Shown here piece by piece: positions 8,699 through 17,409 of a stretch of 64,000 nucleotides of DNA. A program made the position numbers and the translations under genes. Where the stretch lies: NCBI GenBank assembly GCA_049642465.1, contig JBAROV010000148.1:23092-87091 (forward strand), written 5' to 3'. The notes beneath the pieces are model-generated. The model saw nothing but the letters and a program-made list of their open reading frames with translations. It did no database searches and had not been told where the DNA came from. Every line of letters starts with the position of its first letter. Position 1 is the stretch's first letter. This stretch comes from CAWDPQ01 sp049642465. Lineage in GTDB: Bacteria; Acidobacteriota; Vicinamibacteria; Vicinamibacterales; 2-12-FULL-66-21.

Positions 8699-9184
8699 AT
8701 GGACTTCGACGACATAGAGCGGATCCTGGAGCTGGTCCGGCAACACGAGCTGGTGGAATTCGAGCTCGAACGCGACGGATGGAAGCTCCGGCTCCGGAAG
8801 GCTGGAGCGACGTTTCAAGTGTTTCCGCCACAACTGCAGTCCACGCCCATCCCGGTTGCGTCTCCGGTACTGAGTGCGCCCGTGGCCCCCGCGGTCGCTG
8901 CCGCGCCAGTCGCGTCCCCGACGTCGGAAGAAACGGAAGTCGAACTCGCGGTGGTGAAGTCGCCGATCGTCGGGACGTTCTACCGCTCGGCTGAGCCCGG
9001 CGCCCCGGCATTTGTGGAAGTCGGTCAGCGAGTGAAGAAAGATCAGGTGTTGTGCATCATCGAGGCCATGAAGCTCATGAATGAGATCACGTCGGAGTAC
9101 GACGGGGAAATCGTGAGCATCTACGTCGAGAACGGCAAACCTGTCCAGTATGGCGAACGCCTGTTTGCCATCAAGACTTCCTGA
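8699..9184 (+). CDS. accB: Acetyl-CoA carboxylase biotin carboxyl carrier protein
   Basis: This 161-residue protein starts MDFDDIERILELV. It has an N-terminal helical segment, an Ala/Pro/Val linker (about residues 45-80) and a C-terminal biotinyl domain. The biotinylation motif EAMKLMNE places the modified lysine near residue 125. A GGAGG ribosome-binding site lies just upstream of the ATG. AccB carries carboxybiotin between AccC and the carboxyltransferase in the first step of fatty-acid synthesis. It abuts accC with no gap. Confidence 0.97.
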   Translation: MDFDDIERILELVRQHELVEFELERDGWKLRLRKAGATFQVFPPQLQSTPIPVASPVLSAPVAPAVAAAPVASPTSEETEVELAVVKSPIVGTFYRSAEPGAPAFVEVGQRVKKDQVLCIIEAMKLMNEITSEYDGEIVSIYVENGKPVQYGERLFAIKTS

Positions 9185-10561
9185 ATGTTCAAGAAAATTC
9201 TGATCGCGAACCGCGGAGAGATTGCGCTTCGCATCATTTGCGCGTGTCGGGAGCTTGGCATCAAGACCGTGGCGGTTTATTCGGAGGCCGACGAAAACTC
9301 GCTCCACGTCCGCTTTGCCGACGAGGACGTGTGCATCGGTCCCGCGCGCAGCGCCGACAGCTATCTGAGCGTGCCGGCCGTGTTGAGCGCCGCCGAGATC
9401 ACCGGAGCGGACGCGATTCATCCGGGCTACGGGTTCCTCTCCGAGAGTCCCTATCTGGCGGAGGTCTGCGAGGCCTGTCACATCCGCTTCATCGGTCCGG
9501 CGCCGAATGTGATCCGATTGCTCGGCGACAAAGCGCGGGCACGCCGTGCGATGAAGAAGGCCGGCATTCCGATTCTGCCCGGGAGCGACGGCCCGGTCGA
9601 AAGCGAGGAAAAGGCGCAGAAGATCGCCAAGGACCTCGGGTATCCCGTCATCATCAAGGCCGTGGCCGGCGGCGGCGGCCGTGGCATGCGCGTCATTCGA
9701 GCCGCGGGGGAGCTCGCGAAGGCTCTGAAAACCGCCCAGCGTGAAGCGGAAGCCGCCTTCGGCGTTGGCGACGTCTACATTGAAAAGTACGTGGAAAAGC
9801 CCCGGCACATCGAATTCCAGGTGCTCGGGGACCATCACGGTGCGGTCGTCCATCTCGGCGAGCGCGAATGTTCGATCCAGCGTCGTCACCAGAAACTGCT
9901 CGAAGAGGCGCCGTCGGTGGCGGTGACGGAAAAGATGCGCCGCAAGCTTGGCGGGGCGGTCGTCGATGCCGCACGCGCCGTGCAGTACACCAACGCCGGG
10001 ACTTTCGAGTTCCTGCTGGACGACAAGGGGAACTTCTACTTCCTCGAAGTGAACACGCGCGTGCAGGTCGAGCATCCGGTCACCGAGATGATCACGGCAG
10101 TGGACATCGTCAAGGAGCAGATCCGCATTGCGGCGGGGGAGCGTCTCTCATTCAAACAAGGGGACGTGACGTTTACGGGTCATGCGATCGAGTGCCGTAT
10201 CAATGCCGAGGACCCCGAAACGTTCGCGCCCTCACCGGGCGTGATTCACGCCTTCAGCGTGCCTGGAGGTCCCGGCGTCCGCGTCGACACGTTCGCGCAT
10301 TCGGAGTGCACGATCCCGCCGTATTACGATTCGATGATTGCGAAGATCATCGCGCACGGGCGCGATCGTCAGGAAGCCATCGCGCGGATGCGCCGGACGC
10401 TCGAGATGACCGTCATCGAAGGAATCAAGACCTCCATTCCCATGCACCTCAAGATCCTGGCCGATCCCGATTTCGTTGCCGGTCGCTTGCACACCGCCTT
10501 CATGGACCGGTACATCGTCGAAAAGAAGAGCAGTGACGGGCGTCTCGCTGAGGCCGTTTAG
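9185..10561 (+). CDS. accC: Acetyl-CoA carboxylase biotin carboxylase subunit
   Basis: At 458 residues it has normal family length. It starts MFKKILIANRGEIALRI and contains the ATP-grasp glycine-rich loop KAVAGGGGRGMRV, the ECSIQRRHQK segment and the catalytic FLEVNTRVQVEHPVTE motif. It carboxylates the biotin of AccB using ATP and bicarbonate. The gene begins directly after the accB stop, so the two are co-transcribed and likely coupled. accA and accD are not in this window. Confidence 0.97.
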   Translation: MFKKILIANRGEIALRIICACRELGIKTVAVYSEADENSLHVRFADEDVCIGPARSADSYLSVPAVLSAAEITGADAIHPGYGFLSESPYLAEVCEACHIRFIGPAPNVIRLLGDKARARRAMKKAGIPILPGSDGPVESEEKAQKIAKDLGYPVIIKAVAGGGGRGMRVIRAAGELAKALKTAQREAEAAFGVGDVYIEKYVEKPRHIEFQVLGDHHGAVVHLGERECSIQRRHQKLLEEAPSVAVTEKMRRKLGGAVVDAARAVQYTNAGTFEFLLDDKGNFYFLEVNTRVQVEHPVTEMITAVDIVKEQIRIAAGERLSFKQGDVTFTGHAIECRINAEDPETFAPSPGVIHAFSVPGGPGVRVDTFAHSECTIPPYYDSMIAKIIAHGRDRQEAIARMRRTLEMTVIEGIKTSIPMHLKILADPDFVAGRLHTAFMDRYIVEKKSSDGRLAEAV

Positions 10562-11174
10562 ACCTACTTTCTATCCAATCGTTGCCGTTGAAGTGTGTCG
10601 CGAGTACCGCCACGATCCGCTGGCGGTCGCCGCGGCATGCTTTCGTGGGGGTGCGACGCTGCTTCAATTGCGCCAGAAGCACGGACGCGGCGCAGAAGCG
10701 CTGGCGCTGGCCGATGCCGTCGTGGAAGCGGCACGTGAGTACGGAGCGGCCGTGATCGTGAACGATCGCGCCGACATCGCGCGACTGTCGGGTGCCGCCG
10801 GCGTCCACGTCGGACAGGATGATTTGACCGTCGACGATGTGAGGCGCGTCGTCGGCAACGGCGCCATGGTCGGACTGTCGACGCACAATGAAGCACAGAT
10901 CGACCAGGCACGCGAGGAGCGTGTCGATTACATTGCCGTCGGTCCCATCTACGGCACCGCGACCAAAGACACCGGCTACACCGCACGCGGCCTCGATCTG
11001 ATCCGCTACGCCGCCCGGGGCAGCCAGCCCGTGGCCGCGATCGGGGGCATCACACTCGAGCGAGCTGGCGAAGTGGTCGCCGCAGGAGCCACCCTGATCG
11101 CGGTGATTTCCGACATTTTGCGCGAGGATCCAGAGCGGCGGACGCGACAGTTCATCGATCTGCTTCATGTATAA
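10533..11174 (+). CDS. thiE: Thiamine-phosphate synthase
   Basis: I chose the GTG at 10533 (MTGVSLRPFRPTFYPIVAVE), which overlaps the accC end by 29 bp; the frame is open further upstream inside accC. TIM-barrel motifs are clear: LLQLRQKHG (pyrimidine site), VIVNDRADIARLSGAAGVHVGQDDL, VGLSTHN and YIAVGPIYGTATK, then PVAAIGGI. The enzyme couples HMP-pyrophosphate and thiazole phosphate to thiamine phosphate. At 213 residues it has typical length. Other thi genes are not nearby. It is followed by paired palindromes that could terminate the accBC-thiE transcript. Confidence 0.93.
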   Translation: MTGVSLRPFRPTFYPIVAVEVCREYRHDPLAVAAACFRGGATLLQLRQKHGRGAEALALADAVVEAAREYGAAVIVNDRADIARLSGAAGVHVGQDDLTVDDVRRVVGNGAMVGLSTHNEAQIDQAREERVDYIAVGPIYGTATKDTGYTARGLDLIRYAARGSQPVAAIGGITLERAGEVVAAGATLIAVISDILREDPERRTRQFIDLLHV

Positions 11175-11186
11175 TGCGGCGGCTTT

Positions 11187-11253
11187 GCGAAAGGGGGACT
11201 GTCCCCTTTTTCCGCGACACGATTAGGGAAAAAGGGGGACTGTCCCCCTTTTC
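11187..11253. repeat. Pair of GGGGGACTGTCCCC palindromes (REP-like, possible terminator)
   Basis: Two near-identical palindromes, AAAGGGGGACTGTCCCC (about 11190-11210) and AAAAGGGGGACTGTCCCCC (about 11229-11250), sit between thiE and the permease. Each is flanked by A and T runs and the pair is bounded by inverted GCGAAA/TTTTCGC ends. Each half can fold into a G/C stem followed by a T-run, so it could terminate transcription on both strands. The paired layout also resembles REP/BIME elements. No RAYT transposase is seen in the window. Confidence 0.75.
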
Positions 11254-11266
11254 GCTTGGAGGCTGA

Positions 11267-12967
11267 ATGGATTCGAACCTGCTGAAGACGAAGTCGATCG
11301 AGCAGCTCGTCGGCGACGCTGAGCACGGCGGCAAGGGCTTGAAACGCACGCTCAGCGCGCTCGACCTCACGCTGCTCGGGATCGGCGCGATCATCGGCAC
11401 CGGCATCTTCGTCCTGACGGGAACAGCTGCCGCCAACCAGGCGGGTCCGGCGATCGTGCTCGCGTATGTGGCCGCCGGTCTCGCGTGCGGCTTTGCCGCG
11501 CTGTGTTATGCGGAATTCTCGGCCATGATTCCGATCGCGGGAAGCGCCTACACCTACGCCTACGCGACGCTTGGCGAAATCTTCGCCTGGATGATTGGCT
11601 GGGACCTGATCCTGGAGTACGCCGTCGGCTCGATGACCGTTGCCGTCGGGTGGAGCGGGTACTTCCAGCGTATTCTCGCCGGCTTCGGCATCACCCTTCC
11701 CGCGTGGATGGCGGCGGCTCCGGGCACCGCGGAAGGCGCGCTCATCAATCTCCCGGCGATGATCATCGTCGTCGTCATCACCGGACTCCTCGTTATCGGC
11801 GTGCGCGAGAGCGCGCGCTTCAATGCGGGGATCGTAGCGATCAAGCTTGCCGCAATTCTCTTCTTCATCGTTGTCGGCGTGACCTACGTGCAGCCAGCAA
11901 ACTGGACCCCGTTCATGCCGTACGGCCCTCAGGGGATCGCCGCCGCCGCGGCCGTCGTCTTTTTTGCCTACATTGGTTTTGACGCCGTCTCGACGACGGC
12001 CGAGGAGGCGAAGAACCCTTCGCGGGATCTCCCGATCGGGATCATTGCGTCGCTGGTGATTTGCACGGCGCTGTACCTCGCCGTCGCAGGCATCCTGACC
12101 GGCATCATCCCAGTCGTCCAGTACAAGGACGATCCTCAGTTCCTCAATGCGCCGGTCGGTTATGCCCTCGCAGTGATCGACAAGGATTGGGCCGCGGGTC
12201 TGGTGTCAGCCGGCGCCGTGGCCGGCATCACGAGCGTTTTGCTCGTGATGCTCATGAGTCAGCCCCGGATCTTCTTCTCGATGAGCCGCGACCGGCTGCT
12301 GCCGGAAGGGGTCAGCAAGGTCCACCCGCGGTTCCGGACCCCCTACATCACCACGATCATTACCGGCGCCATCGTCGCGATTGTTGCAGGCTTGACGCCC
12401 ATCAACGTGCTCGGCGAAATGACGAGCATTGGGACCCTCTTCGCGTTCGTGGTCGTCTGCGCGGCGGTTCTGATTCTGCGCTCAAGGCGTCCGGACGCCC
12501 GGCGGCCGTTCAGGGTGCCCTTCGGTCCGGTGTTCCCGATTCTGGGCGTGGTGTCGTGTCTGTACTTGATGGTCAACCTCACCGTCATGACCTGGGTGCG
12601 GTTTCTCGTCTGGCTCGATTTGGGGATGATCATCTACTGGTTCTACGGGCGCACGCACAGCCCGCTCGTGGATATGGCCGAGAGCCGGGCGCGCAGCGCG
12701 GTGGAGAACTTCGCCAACTTCCTCAAGATTGCCGGGTACATGCTCCTGTTCAACGGCTTTTGCATCACGCTCCTGGCCCTCCTGACCGAATGGGGGGTGA
12801 CCAAGGCGGAGCTGGCCAAATGGCACGAGCTCGATGCGGTGCTCAGCCGAATCGGCATGCACATCAACCCGGAGATCGCGGACGCATTTGGTTTGCGCAT
12901 CTTGATCATCGGCGCGGTAGTACTTGTGGCGGGACTCATCCTTGGACGTTCTTCGACGAAGCGATAG
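11267..12967 (+). CDS. APC-superfamily amino-acid permease
   Basis: This 566-residue integral membrane protein has about 12-14 hydrophobic segments. The first helix region carries the APC signature LGIGAIIGTGIFVLTG, and GFDAVSTTAEEAKNPSRDLP and DRLLPEGVSKVHPRFRTPY are characteristic of the cationic-amino-acid (CAT/YhdG) subgroup. It should import amino acids by proton or ion symport; the substrate cannot be read from the sequence. A ribosome-binding site (TTGGAGG) precedes the ATG. It sits downstream of the twin palindromes and 3 bp ahead of folD. Confidence 0.92.
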   Translation: MDSNLLKTKSIEQLVGDAEHGGKGLKRTLSALDLTLLGIGAIIGTGIFVLTGTAAANQAGPAIVLAYVAAGLACGFAALCYAEFSAMIPIAGSAYTYAYATLGEIFAWMIGWDLILEYAVGSMTVAVGWSGYFQRILAGFGITLPAWMAAAPGTAEGALINLPAMIIVVVITGLLVIGVRESARFNAGIVAIKLAAILFFIVVGVTYVQPANWTPFMPYGPQGIAAAAAVVFFAYIGFDAVSTTAEEAKNPSRDLPIGIIASLVICTALYLAVAGILTGIIPVVQYKDDPQFLNAPVGYALAVIDKDWAAGLVSAGAVAGITSVLLVMLMSQPRIFFSMSRDRLLPEGVSKVHPRFRTPYITTIITGAIVAIVAGLTPINVLGEMTSIGTLFAFVVVCAAVLILRSRRPDARRPFRVPFGPVFPILGVVSCLYLMVNLTVMTWVRFLVWLDLGMIIYWFYGRTHSPLVDMAESRARSAVENFANFLKIAGYMLLFNGFCITLLALLTEWGVTKAELAKWHELDAVLSRIGMHINPEIADAFGLRILIIGAVVLVAGLILGRSSTKR

Positions 12968-12970
12968 CGC

Positions 12971-13903
12971 GTGAGCGCTCGTCTCCTCGACGGCAACGCC
13001 GTCGCTGCTGCGATTCGTGAATCGGTCCGGCCCGATGTCGATGCGTTTCGCGTCCGTGCCGGCCGCCCGCCTGGACTCGGGGTTGTCCTCGTCGGCGAAG
13101 ACCCGGCCTCCGAAATCTACGTACGCAACAAAGCGCGCGCGGGAGGAGAGACGGGTCTCTGGGTGGACCTGCAGCGTCTGCCGGCATCCGCCTCGCTCGA
13201 CGAAGTGCTGCAGCTCGTCGATCGTCTGAATCGCAGCCACGTGCACGACGGCATTCTCGTGCAGTCGCCGCTTCCGCCTGCGATGGGGCGTGGCGCATCG
13301 CAGCGGGTGTTCGACACCATCGATCCAGCGAAGGACGTGGACGGCTTTCACCCGGTGAACGTCGGTCGGCTCGTCCAGGGGCGTGCGCTGCTGGCGCCGT
13401 GCACACCGTCTGGCGTCATGGAGATGCTCGAGCGCAGCCACATCCGGGTTGCCGGAGCTCGTGCCGTTGTCATCGGTCGCAGCGACATCGTCGGGAAGCC
13501 GATGGCGATGCTGCTCCTGCATCGCGATGCGACTGTCGTCATCTGCCACTCGAAGACACCCGACTTGCCCGCGCTCGCGGCAACCGCCGATATTCTCGTC
13601 GCGGCAATTGGCCGGCCGGCATTCGTGACCAGGGACTTCGTCAAGCCCGGAGCGACCGTCGTGGACGTGGGCATCAATAGAGTCACGGACAAGTCGCTGG
13701 CGCGATCCATCTTCGATCCAACCTCGCCGCGATTGGCTGATTTCGATCGCCGTGGGTCAGTCATTGTCGGTGACGTCCACCCTGACGTGGCCGACGTGGC
13801 GGGTGCGCTCACGCCCGTGCCGGGCGGGGTCGGTCCGCTGACCATTGCCATGCTGCTGAAGAATACGGTGGCCGCGGCAAAGGCGCGGCTTGGCGGCGGC
13901 TGA
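12971..13903 (+). CDS. folD: Bifunctional methylenetetrahydrofolate dehydrogenase/cyclohydrolase
   Basis: This 310-residue protein starts at GTG (VSARLLDGNAVA) 3 bp after the permease. It contains GLGVVLVGEDPASEIYVRNK with the catalytic region lysine, the HDGILVQSPLPP motif, DPAKDVDGFHP, and the NADP-binding VIGRSDIVGKPMAMLL segment with TVVICHSKTPDL, ending in VPGGVGPLTIAMLL. These are all FolD hallmarks. The enzyme interconverts 5,10-methylene-, methenyl- and 10-formyl-tetrahydrofolate. It is followed 2 bp later by coaE. Confidence 0.97.
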   Translation: MSARLLDGNAVAAAIRESVRPDVDAFRVRAGRPPGLGVVLVGEDPASEIYVRNKARAGGETGLWVDLQRLPASASLDEVLQLVDRLNRSHVHDGILVQSPLPPAMGRGASQRVFDTIDPAKDVDGFHPVNVGRLVQGRALLAPCTPSGVMEMLERSHIRVAGARAVVIGRSDIVGKPMAMLLLHRDATVVICHSKTPDLPALAATADILVAAIGRPAFVTRDFVKPGATVVDVGINRVTDKSLARSIFDPTSPRLADFDRRGSVIVGDVHPDVADVAGALTPVPGGVGPLTIAMLLKNTVAAAKARLGGG

Positions 13904-13905
13904 CG

Positions 13906-14502
13906 ATGATCCTCGCCGCGTTGACCGGCGGGATAGCGACAGGAAAGTCTTATTGCGCGGCGAAGTTTGCGTCGTTTGGCGTTCCCGTCGTCGATGCGGA
14001 TCGGCTCGCGCGCGATGCCGTGGCGCCGGGCACCGCGGGTCTCGCTGCCGTCGTTGCCAGATTTGGCGCCGCGATTCTGCGCCCCGACGGATCGCTCGAT
14101 CGTGCGGCGCTGGCCCGTATTGTGTTTTCCGATCGTCTCGCCCGCGCCGATCTCGAAGCGATCGTCCACCCCGAGGTGTACCGCCGGATCCGGGAGTGGG
14201 CCGTCAATCTCCCGCCCCACACCCGCGTCGCGATTGCGGATATCCCGCTGCTCTTCGAAACCGGTCACGAACACGACTTCGACAAGGTGATTGTCAGCGC
14301 TTGCGAACCGGAGGAGCAGGTCCGGCGTCTCATCGCGCGGGACCGGCTGACCGACGCCGACGCGCGCGCGCGCCTCGCCGCGCAATGGCCGATCGAGGAC
14401 AAGGTTGCGCGAGGGGATTACGTCATCCGCACGGATCGGAGCTATGCGGAAACCGAACTTCAGGTGAGACGGGTGCTCGATAGTTTGAACGCTGTGCGGT
14501 GA
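13906..14502 (+). CDS. coaE: Dephospho-CoA kinase
   Basis: This 198-residue P-loop kinase has LTGGIATGKS at residues 5-14, the DADRLARDAV segment, the HPEVYRRI stretch and ADIPLLFETGHE, the last being a CoaE signature. It phosphorylates the 3'-hydroxyl of dephospho-CoA in the final step of CoA synthesis. It starts 2 bp after folD and converges with lapB; the 116 bp between them contain no gene that I can see. Confidence 0.95.
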   Translation: MILAALTGGIATGKSYCAAKFASFGVPVVDADRLARDAVAPGTAGLAAVVARFGAAILRPDGSLDRAALARIVFSDRLARADLEAIVHPEVYRRIREWAVNLPPHTRVAIADIPLLFETGHEHDFDKVIVSACEPEEQVRRLIARDRLTDADARARLAAQWPIEDKVARGDYVIRTDRSYAETELQVRRVLDSLNAVR

Positions 14503-14618
14503 TCTTTTTGTGTTTGCTTCGTGGTCGTCGTGTCTTCGTGTCGTCGTGATGCGCGTGAGCGCGTTCGTTTCGCCGTGCTCGCTTCAGCGAACACAGCGGG
14601 GAAGAGGGCACGTAGCAG

Positions 14619-15887
14619 TTAGCTACTCAGTGTAGCCTCTGTATCTTTCGCCGGCGCGATCCGCTCTTCGATGAACGTATTCCATTCGTGGCAATGCGGG
14701 CATTGCCAGAGCAACTCCGTGCTGCGATACCGGCAGCGGATGCAGATATGCGGATCCATGTAGAAGATCGCATCGCGCGTGAGATCGACGTATTGATTTA
14801 CCAGCGAGGCGGGCAGCCCGAGTTGCGAGAGCGTGTGCCAGATCGTTTGATGGAGCGCCAGCGCATGCGGGTTCTGGACGAGCGCTTCGAACAGCAGATC
14901 GAGCGCAGCGCGGGCGTCGCCGCCCCTCGCGACAGTTCGGGGCGACCCTGAACCTGTCGAAGGGTCCCGCGCCGAGAGGTGTCGTGCGAGTGCGAGCCGT
15001 GCGCGCCAGTCCTGCGGACTGTCACCGATCAGCCGTCGGCACAATTCCGGGAACCGCGTCGCGTCGCCGCTCTTCGAGTAGGCGGCTTCGAGTCGCGGAA
15101 ACGCCAGATACGCCCTTTCCGGGGAGGTTTCGATGAGTCGTTCCCACGTCGTTGTCGCCCCCGTGATATCGCCCTGAAGAAACCGGACGTCGCCGAGGTT
15201 CAGATACGCCGGTGTGTTCCGCGCATCCAGTTCGATTGCGGCCTCGAAACGACGCACGGCTTCCGCGTAGTCCATCCGTTTGAGGGCCTGCAGTCCCAGC
15301 TCGTTTTCGAGGAAGGCCAGGATCTGATGATGCCTGGCTTCGCTCGACTGGCCGTCGCGTCGCGAGAGTTTCAGCCGTGTCGCGTAGGCCTCCTCCCACT
15401 GGTGCTGCTCCTCATAGAGCTTCTCGAGATTTGAGAGCGCATACACGTTTTCGGGATCGAGACGGAGGACTTCGGTGAAGGCTTCCAGGGCGCGATCGAC
15501 GAAGCCCCCGTGCTTGTAGTCGAGGCCGAGGCAGAGCAATACGTTGGCGTGCTCCAGCTTGCGCAGATTCGGGCGCTGCAGAAGTGCCTGATGGGTCTGG
15601 ATCGCGGGACCCACTTGTCCCTTCTCGCGATAAAGATTTCCGAGAATGAGCTGGATCTCGAGCGGATCGCCGGCGACCTGCGCGGCGCGTGTGAGTTCTT
15701 CGATTGCGGGATCGATCTGGTTGGCGACCAGGAAGTTGAGACCCAGCATGTAATGCGGAGACTCCCGCGCCCGTCGCCGGTCAATCCAGCGGCCGTCCTG
15801 CAGTTTGTAGCGTTCCCACGCCTTGCCGATCGCGAGCCCAATCAGCAGCGCGATCAGCGCGGCGAGGAGTCCTCCAGCGTTGTCCAT
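14619..15887 (-). CDS. lapB: LapB-like TPR protein with C-terminal zinc ribbon
   Basis: The protein has 422 residues from the ATG at 15887; the open frame extends upstream into kdsC. An N-terminal membrane helix (GLLAALIALLIGLAIG) is followed by about eight TPR motifs, including YMLGLNFLVANQIDPAIEE. A C-terminal rubredoxin-like metal site, CIRCRYRS then CPHC, completes the LapB/YciM layout. In proteobacteria LapB tunes LPS synthesis by presenting LpxC to FtsH and linking to LPS transport. Finding it as last gene of a Kdo operon fits an LPS role. A palindromic element is inserted in frame (14944-14966). Confidence 0.88.
   Translation of the reverse strand: MDNAGGLLAALIALLIGLAIGKAWERYKLQDGRWIDRRRARESPHYMLGLNFLVANQIDPAIEELTRAAQVAGDPLEIQLILGNLYREKGQVGPAIQTHQALLQRPNLRKLEHANVLLCLGLDYKHGGFVDRALEAFTEVLRLDPENVYALSNLEKLYEEQHQWEEAYATRLKLSRRDGQSSEARHHQILAFLENELGLQALKRMDYAEAVRRFEAAIELDARNTPAYLNLGDVRFLQGDITGATTTWERLIETSPERAYLAFPRLEAAYSKSGDATRFPELCRRLIGDSPQDWRARLALARHLSARDPSTGSGSPRTVARGGDARAALDLLFEALVQNPHALALHQTIWHTLSQLGLPASLVNQYVDLTRDAIFYMDPHICIRCRYRSTELLWQCPHCHEWNTFIEERIAPAKDTEATLSS
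14944..14966. repeat. Intragenic palindromic repeat GACCCT...AGGGTC inside lapB
   Basis: The sequence GACCCTgaacctgtcgaAGGGTC has a perfect 6-bp stem around an 11-nt loop. It resembles dispersed GAACCTGTCGAAGGG-type repeats that I have seen repeatedly in other genomes. In the lapB frame it encodes part of DPSTGSGSPRTVARGGD, a low-complexity insertion between two TPR helices, and keeps the frame open. Confidence 0.65.
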
Positions 15888-16417
15888 CAGCCCTTCACGA
15901 AATAATCGCGCGTGACGCGCTCCCACCGATTCTGCGCGCGCAAGACGAGTTCGATGAACTCCCGTGCTGCACCGCGCCCGCCCCCCCACTGGCTGATCCA
16001 GTCCACCCGTTCACGGACCTCCGGGGCCGCGTCGGCGGGCGCTCCGGACAGTCCCACCCGGGCAATGACGGGCAGGTCGAGTAGATCATCTCCCATGTAG
16101 GCCACCGCCGCGTCTTCGAGCGCTGCGTCGCGGACGATTTGATCGTAGCTCGCCAGCTTGCTCTTGACGCCCTGCGCCACGATTCGAACTGCCAGCTGCG
16201 CCGCCCGATGGGACGTCGCGCCGGATGTGCGCGCGGAGAGCAGCCCCACCGGAATACCCGCGCGCTGCGCCCAGACGATGGCCGCGCCGTCGCGGATGTG
16301 AAAGCCTTTCGACTCAGAGCCGTCGGCATGCATCACGACGATCCCGTCGGTGAGCACGCCATCGACATCGAAGAGCAGGAGCCGGATGCGGGAGGCCTTC
16401 TCGTGGAGCGCGGTCAC
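15887..16417 (-). CDS. kdsC: Kdo-8-phosphate phosphatase
   Basis: This 176-residue HAD-superfamily protein has LLLFDVDGVLTDG (nucleophile and acid/base Asp), GLLSARTSGA, the KSKLASYDQI lysine region and YMGDDLLDLPVI. It lacks a cap domain, which matches the tetrameric C0-type KdsC. It removes the phosphate of Kdo-8-P to give Kdo. The TGA stop shares one base with the lapB start (TGATG). It lies 17 bp downstream of kdsD. Confidence 0.95.
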   Translation of the reverse strand: MTALHEKASRIRLLLFDVDGVLTDGIVVMHADGSESKGFHIRDGAAIVWAQRAGIPVGLLSARTSGATSHRAAQLAVRIVAQGVKSKLASYDQIVRDAALEDAAVAYMGDDLLDLPVIARVGLSGAPADAAPEVRERVDWISQWGGGRGAAREFIELVLRAQNRWERVTRDYFVKG

Positions 16418-16434
16418 GTGTGATCGGCGACGCG

Positions 16435-17409
16435 CTAAATCATTTGCGTGCGCCAGAGATCGTGAAGGTGCACGACACCCTCGACCGATCGGCGCATATC
16501 GACCACCACCACGGCGGTGATCTTGTGCGTTTCCATGATCTTCAGCGCTTCGACCGCCAGGAGGTGGCGATCGATCGTGACCGGGTTGGCTGTCATGACG
16601 TCTCCCGCCGTCAGCTCCAGGACGTTCTTTCCGCGGGTCATCTGACGGCGGAGGTCGCCGTCGGTGAAGACGCCGGTCAAGCGTCCGTCGCCGTCCACTA
16701 CGCAGGTCATGCCGAGCCGCTTGCTGGACATCTCGTGAATCACATCCCGCATGATCGCCGTGGCGCGGACCACCGGCGCGGCGTCTCCGGTATGCATGAC
16801 GTGTTCGACCCGCATCAACCGGCGGCCAAGCTTACCGCCGGGATGGAGCGACGCGAAGTCTTCTTCGCGAAACCCCTTCCGCACGAGCAGCGTCATCGCC
16901 AGCGCGTCGCCGAGCGCCAGGGCGGCCGTCGTGCTGGCGGTGGGGGCAAGATTCAACGGGCACGCTTCGGCGGCGACGCCGCAGTTGAGCGTCACGTCGG
17001 CGGCCTTCGCCAGCGTTGAGGCCGGATTGCCCGAGATCGCAATCAGCCGCGCACCGAGCCGGCGAATTGACTCGAGCAGCCGAAGCAGTTCTTCCGTCTC
17101 GCCGCTGTGAGAGACCGCTACCACGACGTCGTCGTCACGAATGGCGCCGATGTCGCCGTGGATGGCTTCGGCTGGGTGAAGAAAGAAAGCGGGCGTCCCC
17201 GTGCTGGACAACGTGGCCGCGATCTTCCGGCAGATGATGCCGGATTTGCCCATGCCCGTGACCACGACGCGCCCACGGCAGTCGAACAACAGCTGAACGG
17301 CGCGCTCGAAATCGCCGTCAATACGATCGACCAGACCGAGGATCGCGGCGGCCTCCGTGCGCAGGACCTTCCGGGCGAGTTCGAGATCCGTGAGCGTCGA
17401 GGAACTCAT
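16435..17409 (-). CDS. kdsD: D-arabinose-5-phosphate isomerase
   Basis: This 324-residue protein has an N-terminal SIS domain (VVVTGMGKSGIICRKIAATL, HPAEAIHGDIGAI, SHSGETEELLRLL) and two C-terminal CBS modules (about residues 205-320), as in KdsD/GutQ/KpsF. It converts ribulose-5-phosphate to arabinose-5-phosphate, the precursor used by KdsA. The start overlaps the kdsA stop by 4 bp. Context with kdsA, kdsB and kdsC supports the Kdo role over the sugar-alcohol paralogue. Confidence 0.95.
   Translation of the reverse strand: MSSSTLTDLELARKVLRTEAAAILGLVDRIDGDFERAVQLLFDCRGRVVVTGMGKSGIICRKIAATLSSTGTPAFFLHPAEAIHGDIGAIRDDDVVVAVSHSGETEELLRLLESIRRLGARLIAISGNPASTLAKAADVTLNCGVAAEACPLNLAPTASTTAALALGDALAMTLLVRKGFREEDFASLHPGGKLGRRLMRVEHVMHTGDAAPVVRATAIMRDVIHEMSSKRLGMTCVVDGDGRLTGVFTDGDLRRQMTRGKNVLELTAGDVMTANPVTIDRHLLAVEALKIMETHKITAVVVVDMRRSVEGVVHLHDLWRTQMI

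Noticed and set aside
8552..10075. 507-residue minus-strand frame across accB and accC
   Set aside because: It is antisense to two unmistakable enzymes and lacks any domain pattern; GC-rich genes often leave such open frames.
11187..11253. CRISPR-like array from the repeated GGGGGACTGTCCCC unit
   Set aside because: Only two copies, each itself palindromic, with no spacer series and no cas genes in the window.
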